Notes: a model not told the origin generated them from the sequence alone. Shown: positions 1-5,835, counted from the first letter of the stretch. The stretch: 7,904 bases of DNA from Planctomycetota bacterium (GCA_017303565.1 JAFLCM010000109.1:1-7904); one strand, 5' to 3'. A program made the numbers and translations.

Positions 1-396
1 CTGGCGTACGTCTACTTCACCTACGGCATGCACCACTGCATGAACGTGGTGTGCGGGCGCGAGGGCGAGCCGGTGGCGGTGCTGGTGCGGGCCGTGGAGC
101 CGGTCGAGGGGATCGGAGCGATGCGGTCGGCGCGCGGGGACGCGGGCCGACCGACCGCGGACCACCGCCTGTGCGCCGGGCCGGCGCTGTTGTGCCGGTC
201 GATGCGGATCGGCAAGGAGTTTTCGGGCGAGGACATGCGGCGAAGCGGGCGGCTGTTCGTCGAGCCCGTAAGGCGCCCGGCGGGGTTCGCGGCGCGGATC
301 GGGGTATCCCCCCGGGTCGGGATCCCCAACGCGGGCGCGTGGCGGGACAAGCCGCTGCGGTTCTTTGTCATGGGCAGCCCGGCGCTGAGCCGATGA
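1..396 (+). CDS. DNA-3-methyladenine glycosylase (AAG/MPG family), 3' part
   Basis: This base-excision-repair enzyme flips out alkylated purines such as 3-methyladenine and cuts the N-glycosidic bond. The frame is open from the first base of the window, so the 5' end lies outside; 131 codons remain of a family that usually has about 190-210. Seen directly are the family block AYVYFTYGMHHCMNVV (window residues 2-17), then VAVLVRAVEPVEG, GPALLCRSMRIGKEF, and the C-terminal PRVGIPNAGAW followed by KPLRFFVMGSPALSR, matching the usual ending in a Phe/Tyr-Val-x-Gly-x-Pro-x-x-Ser-Arg pattern. The catalytic glutamate and its ETEAY-like motif fall in the missing N-terminal part, so activity cannot be judged from here. 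The next gene starts 71 bases downstream. Family assignment is secure; the symbol is left blank because naming varies (mpg, aag). Confidence 0.93.
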   Translation: MAYVYFTYGMHHCMNVVCGREGEPVAVLVRAVEPVEGIGAMRSARGDAGRPTADHRLCAGPALLCRSMRIGKEFSGEDMRRSGRLFVEPVRRPAGFAARIGVSPRVGIPNAGAWRDKPLRFFVMGSPALSR

Positions 397-467
397 CCGC
401 GCCGACCGGCCTACAGTTTCCTCGGCTGGTCGTGTGTCACGGATCCCCCGGGTGTGTGTGGAGACGT

Positions 468-875
468 ATGAGCCCTGAAGCCGCGTTGATCTGGGAGCGT
501 GTGAAGTCGAGGGCGGGCGCATTCCCGCCGGAAGCCTTCGCGTTCGTGCAGGCGGGGCTCCGCCACACGGTGGAGTCGATCAAGGCCGCGGGGCACGAGC
601 CTTCGGGCGAGGATGCGGGCGACGGCGAGCGCCACGTTTCGGGCCAGGAACTGTGCCTGGGTCTGCGCGATTTCGCGGTCCGCCAGTTCGGGCTGCTGGC
701 CCGGACGGTGCTCCTGTCGTGGAACATCCGGGGCACCGAGGATTTCGGGAAGATCGTGTTCATCCTTGTCGAGTCGCGGGTCCTGCGGAAGAGCGATTCG
801 GATTCGATGACCGATTTCCAGGGCGTGTTCGACTTTGACGAGGCTTTCGAGCAGGCGCTGCGTCCGGCCCGCTGA
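468..875 (+). CDS. Minf_1886 / TIGR04138-type protein of unknown function
   Basis: A 135-residue soluble protein with no signal peptide or membrane segment. It resembles, from memory, a family described as restricted to Verrucomicrobia and Planctomycetes (Minf_1886 family); its function is unknown. Recognisable blocks are FAFVQAGLRHTVE near residues 24-36, HVSGQELCLGLRDFAVRQFG (56-75), then LLARTVLLSWNIRGTEDFGK, IVFILVESRVLRKSD, and the acidic DFQGVFDFDEAF close to the C-terminus. The ATG at 468 is chosen because it has GGAG at 460-463 (spacing only 4 bases) and gives the expected family length. The same frame is open much further upstream, but that stretch overlaps the glycosylase gene and reads as low-complexity Arg/Gly sequence. 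It sits 25 bases before the metal transporter, which does not reveal a role. Its main use here is as a taxonomic hint. Confidence 0.82.
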   Translation: MSPEAALIWERVKSRAGAFPPEAFAFVQAGLRHTVESIKAAGHEPSGEDAGDGERHVSGQELCLGLRDFAVRQFGLLARTVLLSWNIRGTEDFGKIVFILVESRVLRKSDSDSMTDFQGVFDFDEAFEQALRPAR

Positions 876-900
876 CACCGATTCCTTCGATCCCGCGAAC

Positions 901-1839
901 ATGAGCGCCACCCGCGCCGCTCCCGGGCACCCTCCCACCGATCCCACCGCTCGGCGCGCCGCCCTCCTGGGCGTGGTCGTCAACATCGCGCTGGCGGGGG
1001 TGAAACTGCTCGCGGGTCTGCTGGGTCACTCGCAGGCGCTCATCGCCGACGCGGTGGAGTCGCTTGTGGACATCATGGGCGGGATCATCATCTGGGGAGG
1101 GCTGCGCGTCGGGGCGGTGCCGGCGGACGAGAACCACCCGTACGGGCACGCGCGGGCGGAGTCGTTCGCGGCGCTGGCGGTTTCGGGCGCGATCGTGCTG
1201 GCGGGCGTGGGGGTGGGGATCAAGGCGGTCGAGTCGTTCGGCGCTCCTGCCCGCGTGCCCGAGGCGTGGACGCTTCTCGTGCTGGCGGCGGTCGTCGGAA
1301 CCAAGGAAGCCCTGTTCCGCTACGTCCGGTCGGTGGCGCGGAAGCACCGTTCCGGGGCGCTCCTGGTGGACGCGTGGCACCACCGTTCCGACGCGGTCAC
1401 TTCGGTCGCGGCGTTCATCGGGATCGCGCTGGCGCTGCTGGCAGGGCCGGCGTTCGCTCGGGCCGACACGTGGGCGGCGCTGTTCGCCGCGGCGATCATC
1501 GTGTGGAACGGCGTTTCGCTGGGGACCGGGCCGTTCAACGACCTGATGGACCGCTCGCCCTCGGGCACGGCGGCGGCGTCCCGCGAGGCGGCGCTGGCGG
1601 TCCCCGGTGTTCGGGGGATCGAGAAGGTCTACACGAGGCGGAGCGGGTCGCTCCTGTTCGTGGACATGCACGTGGAGGTTGATCCGGCGATGTCCGTCCG
1701 GGACGCCCACGTGGTTTCGGGCAAGGTGAAGGCGAAGGTGCGCGACGCGGTGCCGGGCGTGGCCAACGTGCTGGTGCACATCGAGCCGGACCCGCGCGAC
1801 AACGCCCCGGCCTCGGTCGGGGGCGGTACTCTCTCTTGA
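901..1839 (+). CDS. Cation diffusion facilitator (CDF) family metal transporter
   Basis: An inner-membrane antiporter of 312 residues that probably exports a divalent metal (Zn, Fe, Mn, Co or similar) against protons. Visible parts: a cytoplasmic N-terminus; membrane segments around residues 20-42, 46-68, 88-110, 122-140, 165-183 and 189-207; the metal-site pair in the second segment (E53 SLV D57); the family block HPYGHARAES (79-88); the HxxxD site HHRSD with H160 and D164; and a C-terminal cytoplasmic dimerisation domain (about 230-296) ending in VLVHIEP. In the well-studied YiiP-type transporters the E53 position is Asp, and other CDF groups have His, so metal choice cannot be read off. 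The ATG at 901 is preferred; an upstream in-frame start at 835 overlaps the previous gene and adds no family sequence. No clear Shine-Dalgarno is visible. The stop codon overlaps the next start by one base (TGATG). Confidence 0.93.
   Translation: MSATRAAPGHPPTDPTARRAALLGVVVNIALAGVKLLAGLLGHSQALIADAVESLVDIMGGIIIWGGLRVGAVPADENHPYGHARAESFAALAVSGAIVLAGVGVGIKAVESFGAPARVPEAWTLLVLAAVVGTKEALFRYVRSVARKHRSGALLVDAWHHRSDAVTSVAAFIGIALALLAGPAFARADTWAALFAAAIIVWNGVSLGTGPFNDLMDRSPSGTAAASREAALAVPGVRGIEKVYTRRSGSLLFVDMHVEVDPAMSVRDAHVVSGKVKAKVRDAVPGVANVLVHIEPDPRDNAPASVGGGTLS
1827..1832 (+). promoter_or_regulatory. Candidate -10 box (TACTCT) for a leaderless GH13 transcript
   Basis: TACTCT fits TANNNT and ends exactly 6 bases before the ATG at 1839, the distance expected if transcription starts at or next to the start codon. 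No Shine-Dalgarno precedes this ATG. No good -35 is visible, and the box lies within the last codons of the transporter gene, so chance remains possible. Confidence 0.3.
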
Positions 1840-3470
1840 TGAGCCGCCCCTTCCACGCGCTGGCTTTCGCAGGGCTGACGGCCTTCTGGCTCGGCGCGAT
1901 CCCTCTCGGTTGCCAGAAATCCACCATGACCCCGACCCACCCGACCAGCCAGGCCACCAACGCGTTCGCCGCCTTTGATCCCGAGCGGTTCGACGCGCGG
2001 GACGCGGACTGGCGGGTAGGGCCGATCATCTACCAGGTGTTCGTAGACCGGTTTGTGCCGCCGGTGGACCCGGCGAAGCAGGCGGCGTTTTTTCAGCCGC
2101 CGCGGTCGTTCCGGAGTGATTGGAACCGCATCCCGCAGCCGGGGACCCGTGTGCCCGACCTCGGGTGCTCCTCGCACGAACTGGAGTTCTGGGGCGGGGA
2201 TCTCGCGGGCGTGCGGTCGAAGGCCGACTATCTCAAGTCTCTCGGCGTGGACGTGGTGTACCTGAACCCCATCCACGCGGCGTTCACGAACCACAAGTAC
2301 GACGCGCAGGACTACGCCGCGGTGTCGCTCGAGTACGGCACGCGCGGGGACGTGTCGGCGCTCGCCGCCGACTGCCACACCCGGGGCATGAAACTGATGC
2401 TCGACGGTGTGTTCAACCACATGGGGCGCACGGCGCCGCGTTTCCAGAACGCGATGCGGGACCCGGCCTCGCCCGACCGCGGCTGGTTCATCTTCGACCC
2501 GGCGTGCAAGAACGGGTACCGCGCCTGGTACAACGTGCCGAACCTGCCCGAGGTCAACCTCGAAAACCCGGCGGTCCGGGACCACGTCTGGGAGTCGCGG
2601 GACTCGGTGGTGCGGTCTTACCTGCGCGAGGGCGTCGACGGGTGGCGGCTCGACGTGGCGTACGACATCGGGTTTGACTACCTCAGCGCGATCACCCGGG
2701 CGGCCCATGCGGAGAAGCCTGGGTCGGCGGTCATCGGGGAGATCTGGAACTATCCCGAGCCGTGGATGCCCGCGATGGACGGGCTGATGAACTTCCACCA
2801 GCGGCAGGTGCTGCTGGACTGGTTCGACGGGCGAATCGACGGGGCGCGGGCGGGGGAGTTGCTCGACGGCATGGTCCGGGACACCGGGATCGATCACCTC
2901 CTGAAATGCTGGACGGTGCTCGACAACCACGACACGCCGCGGCTGAAGAACCGGATCCCCGACCCGGCCTTGCGCCGGATCGCGAGGGTGCTGCAGTTCA
3001 CGCTGCCGGGGGCCCCGTGCGTGTACTACGGCAGCGAGGTCGAGATGGAGGGCGGCGACGACCCCCGCAACCGCGCCCCGATGCGGTGGGACCTGATTGC
3101 CGAGGGCAACGAGGACCTTGCGTTCTTCCGGAAGCTCGTGGAACTCCGCCGCGGCAGCAGGGGGCTGCGGGTGGGGGACTGGAGGCTCTTGAGCGCGAAG
3201 CGGCTCATGGCGTTCCAGCGGTACACCGACCGCTGGCGCGACACCGCCATCGTGGTGGTGAACACCGACGCCGTGCCGGTCAAGGAAGTGATCCCCGCCC
3301 GCGACGGCAGACTGATGAACTTCGCGCCGCTGCTGGACGTGCTGTCCGGGCAGCGGATCAAGGTGCGGACGGGGCTTCTGGAGCTCGACGTACCGGCGCG
3401 GACGGCCATGGTGCTGGTGCCGACGGACGACGCGGGGGTGGAGTATTCACCCTACAAGCGGGTGCCGTGA
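1839..3470 (+). CDS. GH13 alpha-amylase-family glycosidase, probable lipoprotein
   Basis: A 543-residue glycoside hydrolase acting on alpha-glucans or maltooligosaccharides, probably outside the cytoplasm. All four GH13 regions are present: DGVFNH (189-194), GWRLD with the likely nucleophile D272, VIGEIWN with the likely acid/base E301, and LDNHD with D365 as transition-state stabiliser. The fold begins at IIYQVFVDRF (63-72), and NHKYDAQDY (151-159) recalls the NHKYDT motif of neopullulanases and cyclomaltodextrinases. A beta-rich C domain covers roughly 445-530. The CBM34-like N-terminal domain of true neopullulanases is absent, so exact specificity is open. Residues 7-23 are hydrophobic and are followed by PLGC (22-25) and a Ser/Thr/Pro-rich linker, suggesting lipid attachment at C25, although proline at -3 is atypical. 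The ATG at 1839 is chosen; a TTG one codon earlier is possible. It overlaps the transporter stop by one base. Confidence 0.93.
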   Translation: MSRPFHALAFAGLTAFWLGAIPLGCQKSTMTPTHPTSQATNAFAAFDPERFDARDADWRVGPIIYQVFVDRFVPPVDPAKQAAFFQPPRSFRSDWNRIPQPGTRVPDLGCSSHELEFWGGDLAGVRSKADYLKSLGVDVVYLNPIHAAFTNHKYDAQDYAAVSLEYGTRGDVSALAADCHTRGMKLMLDGVFNHMGRTAPRFQNAMRDPASPDRGWFIFDPACKNGYRAWYNVPNLPEVNLENPAVRDHVWESRDSVVRSYLREGVDGWRLDVAYDIGFDYLSAITRAAHAEKPGSAVIGEIWNYPEPWMPAMDGLMNFHQRQVLLDWFDGRIDGARAGELLDGMVRDTGIDHLLKCWTVLDNHDTPRLKNRIPDPALRRIARVLQFTLPGAPCVYYGSEVEMEGGDDPRNRAPMRWDLIAEGNEDLAFFRKLVELRRGSRGLRVGDWRLLSAKRLMAFQRYTDRWRDTAIVVVNTDAVPVKEVIPARDGRLMNFAPLLDVLSGQRIKVRTGLLELDVPARTAMVLVPTDDAGVEYSPYKRVP

Positions 3471-3490
3471 GGTCTCGCCGGCAGCGGCGC

Positions 3491-3496
3491 TAGGAT
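3491..3496 (+). promoter_or_regulatory. Candidate -10 box (TAGGAT) for the small lipoprotein gene
   Basis: TAGGAT (TANNNT) ends 6 bases before the ATG at 3503, the same spacing as the TACTCT box before the GH13 gene. It lies in the 32-base gap between two genes. AGGA inside the box could instead be a weak Shine-Dalgarno at 8 bases spacing, so promoter and ribosome-site readings compete. No -35 is clear. Confidence 0.35.
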
Positions 3497-3502
3497 TCCG
3501 GC

Positions 3503-3727
3503 ATGAAGCGACGCACGCTGGCCATTCTGGTGTCCGTGGCCTCGGCTGGTTGCCTCTCGGGCTGCTACCGCGAGGTGGTGAGCGCGAAGGGTCTCGGCGC
3601 GGCCTCGTACCAGAACGAGGTGGGCAAGGGCGGGAACTACTCGGGGCTGCCGTTCGACGACCAGACCGAGCGGCGCCGGACGCAGTTCGTTGCGCCGGGG
3701 ATGTCCTCGCCGACGCCGGCGCGGTAG
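3503..3727 (+). CDS. Small lipoprotein of unknown function
   Basis: A 74-residue predicted lipoprotein. The N-terminus has a basic start (MKRR), a short hydrophobic core and a canonical lipobox LSGC (18-21), so signal peptidase II would cut before C21 and leave a mature peptide of 54 residues. The mature part (YREVVSAKGLGAASYQNEVG and onwards) is Gly/Ser rich, has no further cysteine and no domain I recognise; it ends in a Pro/Ser-rich stretch. Support for a real gene is the complete lipoprotein signal in the only plausible frame and the fit between neighbours (32 bases after the GH13 stop). Proximity to a probable lipoprotein glycosidase could mean a shared envelope location, but nothing shows a functional link. 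The downstream gap to nuoB is 169 bases. Confidence 0.72.
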   Translation: MKRRTLAILVSVASAGCLSGCYREVVSAKGLGAASYQNEVGKGGNYSGLPFDDQTERRRTQFVAPGMSSPTPAR

Positions 3728-3804
3728 GGGCGAGGTATCGGGGAAGCCGCCCGGAAGTCGGGGTCATCCCAGGCGCCGGTCGGGCGACGCTGCATCCGGA
3801 GCGG

Positions 3805-3834
3805 TTCGACTCCGAAGTCGTTGATCCCTACCAT
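3805..3834 (+). promoter_or_regulatory. Candidate sigma70-type promoter for nuoBA
   Basis: TTCGAC (3805-3810) and TACCAT (3829-3834) are 18 bases apart and resemble -35 and -10 elements. They lie in the 169-base gap upstream of nuoB, leaving a leader of roughly 55 bases before the ATG at 3897. Matches are partial, so this is a candidate only. Confidence 0.3.
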
Positions 3835-3896
3835 GCACCCGCCGCGGGCGGATTGTCCCCCGATTCCGCGGCGTGGACCGACAGGAGCCGAGTTTC

Positions 3897-4463
3897 ATGG
3901 GCATTGAAGCCGCCATCTCCGCGGAAGGATTCCTCACCACGCAGTTGAAGCGGGTAATCAACTGGTCGCGGCGGAACAGCCTGTGGCCCATGCCCTTCGC
4001 GACCGCGTGCTGCGGGATCGAACTGATGGCGACGGCGTCGAGCCGGTACGACCTGGCCCGTTTCGGGGCCGAGGTCATGCGGTTCAGCCCGCGGCAGAGC
4101 GATCTTTTGATCGTGGCGGGGCGGATCAGCATCAAGACCATGCCGGTCCTGCAGCGGATCTACCAGCAGATGACGGAGCCCAAGTGGGTGATCAGCATGG
4201 GCGCGTGCGCCTCGACGGGCGGCGTGTTCGACACGTACGCGGTGGTGCAGGGGTGCGACCAGTTCATCCCGGTGGACGTGTACGTGCCGGGGTGCCCGCC
4301 GCGCCCGGAGCAGCTCATCGAGGGCGTGATGGCGATCCAGCGGATCATCGATCAGGAGGGCATCCCGCCGAAGGGGCCCGATGGGCGACGGGTGCCGCTG
4401 GGGATTGCCCTCCAGCCGACGCACGTGCCGAGCGCGCAGCCGGTGCCGCTGGGGCTTGGCTGA
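3897..4463 (+). CDS. nuoB: NADH-quinone oxidoreductase subunit B (complex I)
   Basis: NuoB (188 residues) is the peripheral-arm subunit of respiratory complex I that holds the terminal 4Fe-4S cluster N2, which passes electrons to quinone at the membrane interface. The four cluster ligands are visible: the adjacent pair C38 and C39 in PFATACCGIE, C104 in MGACASTGGVFD, and C133 in YVPGCPPRPE. SPRQSDLLIVAGR (64-76) and the region around PKWVISMGAC are typical of the family. The ATG at 3897 has AGGAG at 3883-3887 with 9 bases spacing; a GTG eight codons upstream would place that site inside the gene and is less likely. The C-terminal 20 residues are a Pro-rich extension with no family motif. nuoA follows 28 bases later. 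The order nuoB-nuoA is unusual, and no nuoC or nuoD is present in the window. Confidence 0.97.
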   Translation: MGIEAAISAEGFLTTQLKRVINWSRRNSLWPMPFATACCGIELMATASSRYDLARFGAEVMRFSPRQSDLLIVAGRISIKTMPVLQRIYQQMTEPKWVISMGACASTGGVFDTYAVVQGCDQFIPVDVYVPGCPPRPEQLIEGVMAIQRIIDQEGIPPKGPDGRRVPLGIALQPTHVPSAQPVPLGLG

Positions 4464-4475
4464 TCCGGGATTGGG

Positions 4476-4481
4476 TATACT
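4476..4481 (+). promoter_or_regulatory. -10 box (TATACT) immediately upstream of nuoA
   Basis: TATACT is one mismatch from TATAAT and stands out in very GC-rich DNA. It lies in the 28-base nuoB-nuoA gap and ends 10 bases before the ATG at 4492 and only 4 bases before an in-frame GTG at 4486, so a transcript from it would have almost no leader. A possible -35 (TTGGCT, 4456-4461) overlaps the end of nuoB but the spacer is only 14 bases. It may let nuoA be expressed separately from nuoB. Confidence 0.45.
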
Positions 4482-4491
4482 CCCGGTGCCC

Positions 4492-4899
4492 ATGCCTACC
4501 GACCCCTGCATCCTCGCCGCCACGCCGCTGGAGAACTACTTCCCGGTCTTCGTGCTGCTGATGATGGCGATCGGCTTCGCGTTCGCGAACGTGGTGCTGA
4601 CGCGGTTCATCGGGCCGATGCGGAGCGGTCGGACCAAGGACGAGACGTACGAGTCGGGGATGACGCCGATCGGGACCGCGCGCAAGCGGTTCAACGTGCG
4701 GTTCTACATCCTGGCGATGACGTTCCTGGTGTTCGACGTCGAGGTGATCTTCCTCTACCCCTGGGCGACGACGTTCGCGAACATCGACCCCAGCGGCGAG
4801 CAGGGGGCGGTGTTCCTGGGTCGCGTGCTGTTCTTCATGGCGACGACCGTGATCGCGTACGTCTACGGGTACCGCAAGGGGATCTTCAGGTTCGACTGA
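4492..4899 (+). CDS. nuoA: NADH-quinone oxidoreductase subunit A (complex I)
   Basis: NuoA (135 residues) is a small membrane subunit of complex I. It sits where the peripheral and membrane arms join, and its first cytoplasmic loop contributes to the quinone cavity near NuoB and NuoD. Three membrane segments are visible (about residues 16-40, 70-92 and 107-127). The family hallmark is complete: YESGMTPIG (53-61), then KRFNVRFYILAMTFLVFDVE and FLYPWA (87-92) with the conserved acidic pair D82/E84. The chosen ATG at 4492 gives a normal family length; GTG at 4486 is in frame two codons upstream and would also fit. No Shine-Dalgarno is evident, and a TATACT box lies just upstream, so translation may be leaderless. 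It is the last complex I gene in the window; the pilin genes begin 393 bases downstream. Confidence 0.95.
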   Translation: MPTDPCILAATPLENYFPVFVLLMMAIGFAFANVVLTRFIGPMRSGRTKDETYESGMTPIGTARKRFNVRFYILAMTFLVFDVEVIFLYPWATTFANIDPSGEQGAVFLGRVLFFMATTVIAYVYGYRKGIFRFD

Positions 4900-4944
4900 G
4901 CCGGCGACTCCGGGGATAAGCGAGCAACTGATGACGGCGGCGCG

Positions 4945-4966
4945 GCCCGGTTTTCGGGCGTGTTTT
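4945..4966 (+). terminator. Weak intrinsic terminator candidate after nuoA
   Basis: GCCCG (4945-4949) pairs with CGGGC (4955-4959) around a GTTTT loop, and GTGTTTTC follows. It is 45 bases past the nuoA stop. The stem has only five pairs and the T run is four, so it is weaker than the terminator at 6457. Confidence 0.35.
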
Positions 4967-5292
4967 CATGCGCTCCGCGGATCTCGGACGCTGAAGCGGC
5001 ACGTTGCGGGTGCGGAACGGCTGAAACGGACCTGTCCGGTTTCCAGAAACCCGCTCGGGTGAAGTGTCGCTGATTTTCGCTCGATATCCGCGATGACCCT
5101 GTGTGGGGTCACTCAACGGGCGGGGCCACTGGATGGCGGTTCGTTGAGCCTTTCGTACCCGGCGCTCGGCGCGGAGCCCTGGGGAAACGCGCGTCGGCGG
5201 GCCCGTCTGGGGGCCGTCGCACGGGTCAGCGGGCATCGCGCCGTCAAGGCCTTGTCGGCCGGAAGCGCCGAAGGGCGAATGAGGAGCGAATC
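4967..5292 (+). promoter_or_regulatory. Gene-free upstream region of the pilin genes with inverted repeats
   Basis: No credible gene is visible here; open frames crossing it have unnatural composition. It holds three dyads within about 90 bases: an imperfect one at 5021-5046 (11-base arm against 13-base arm with two single-base bulges), ACCCG-N2-CGGGT at 5049-5060, and TGACCC-N6-GGGTCA at 5094-5111. About 180 bases of very GC-rich sequence follow, including GGCC-N5-GGCC near 5248, before the pilin Shine-Dalgarno GAGGAG at 5281-5286. I could not find a convincing -35/-10 pair or a sigma54 (GG-N10-GC) element. The likely role, inferred from position, is the promoter, operator and 5' leader of the major pilin gene. 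Confidence 0.4.
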
Positions 5293-5835
5293 ATGCGGAA
5301 CAACAAGGGTTTCACGCTCGTTGAGATTCTGATCGTCGTGGTGATCCTGGGCATCCTGGCCGCGATCGTGGTGCCGCAGTTCACCAGCGCCTCGTCCGAG
5401 GCGGTGAAGGGCGCTCTGCAGTCGCAGATCCAGACCATCACCTCCCAGGTCGAGCTCTACCGCGTCAACAACAACGGTGGCTACCCCCACGAGGACACCA
5501 ACTTCGGCACCGCCAACGACGGCTGGGGCCCCCTGGTGGGCAGCCGCTACATGAAGGAAGCCCCCGTGAACGGCTACACCGGCACGGCCGTCCTGGCCGC
5601 TCAGTCGGGCGCCGAGGCCGCCGCTCTGGGTGCTGACCGCACCAGCGCGACCGGCTGGTTCTACGAGAACGGCTCGGGCGCTGCGGACGCCGGCACCATC
5701 TACGCCGCGGGCTTCGACCCCATCGGCTCCGACGGCAAGCCCGCGCTCGCCCACGAGTCGAACTTCAACGGCACCACCGGTGCTTCGTCCGGCGGCTCCG
5801 GCGGCTCGGGCGGCTCGGGCGGCTCGACCCCCTGA
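5293..5835 (+). CDS. Major type IV pilin / GspG-like pseudopilin with Gly-Ser tail
   Basis: A 180-residue prepilin, probably the main subunit of a type IV pilus or type II-secretion-like pseudopilus. The class III signal is short and complete: MRNNKG, then FTLVEILIVVVILGILAA, with predicted cleavage by prepilin peptidase between G6 and F7 and the assembly glutamate at E11 (position 5 of the mature protein). The hydrophobic helix (7-30) is followed by an amphipathic stretch (AVKGALQSQIQTITSQVELY), then a globular domain with NDGWGPLVG, YMKEAPVNGYTG and TGWFYE blocks shared with the next gene. Residues 166-178 form a (GGS)4 run. Start choice rests on GAGGAG six bases upstream. Glycine is encoded only by GGC and GGT, unlike neighbours that use GGG freely, which suggests high expression. 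T4P and T2SS subunits cannot be separated on this evidence. Confidence 0.9.
   Translation: MRNNKGFTLVEILIVVVILGILAAIVVPQFTSASSEAVKGALQSQIQTITSQVELYRVNNNGGYPHEDTNFGTANDGWGPLVGSRYMKEAPVNGYTGTAVLAAQSGAEAAALGADRTSATGWFYENGSGAADAGTIYAAGFDPIGSDGKPALAHESNFNGTTGASSGGSGGSGGSGGSTP
5791..5826 (+). repeat. Four 9-base repeats encoding (Gly-Gly-Ser)4
   Basis: Four in-frame copies of GGCGGCTCC or GGCGGCTCG stand directly before the last two codons and stop of the first pilin. Copy number could change by slippage without shifting the frame, lengthening or shortening the flexible tail. Confidence 0.85.

Noticed and set aside
51..467. N-terminal extension of the Minf_1886-type protein back to position 51
   Set aside because: The stretch overlaps the glycosylase gene in another frame and reads as Arg/Gly/Ala low-complexity sequence; ATG at 468 gives the family-typical start and length.
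760..1779. Minus-strand open frame of 339 codons opposite the CDF transporter
   Set aside because: Low-complexity Arg/His/Asp-rich translation, no recognisable family, fully overlapped by a convincing + strand gene.
1629..2930. Long open frame on the minus strand opposite the GH13 and transporter genes (433 codons)
   Set aside because: It is rich in Arg, Pro, His and Val with no domain, and lies opposite two genes with clear family motifs. High GC makes such mirror frames common.
3842..3871. CCGCGG ... CCGCGG pair as a hairpin in the nuoB leader
   Set aside because: CCGCGG is self-complementary and common in DNA of this composition; an 18-base loop and no further pairing give no support.
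4997..5016. Sigma54-type promoter (GGCACG followed by TTGC) upstream of the pilin
   Set aside because: The GG and GC elements need fixed spacing of 10 bases; here TTGC follows GGCACG directly, so spacing is wrong.
5126..5190. Cobalamin or cyclic-di-GMP riboswitch fragments (GCCACTG, GGGGAAACGC)
   Set aside because: Short matches occur in the wrong order and without the surrounding conserved helices.
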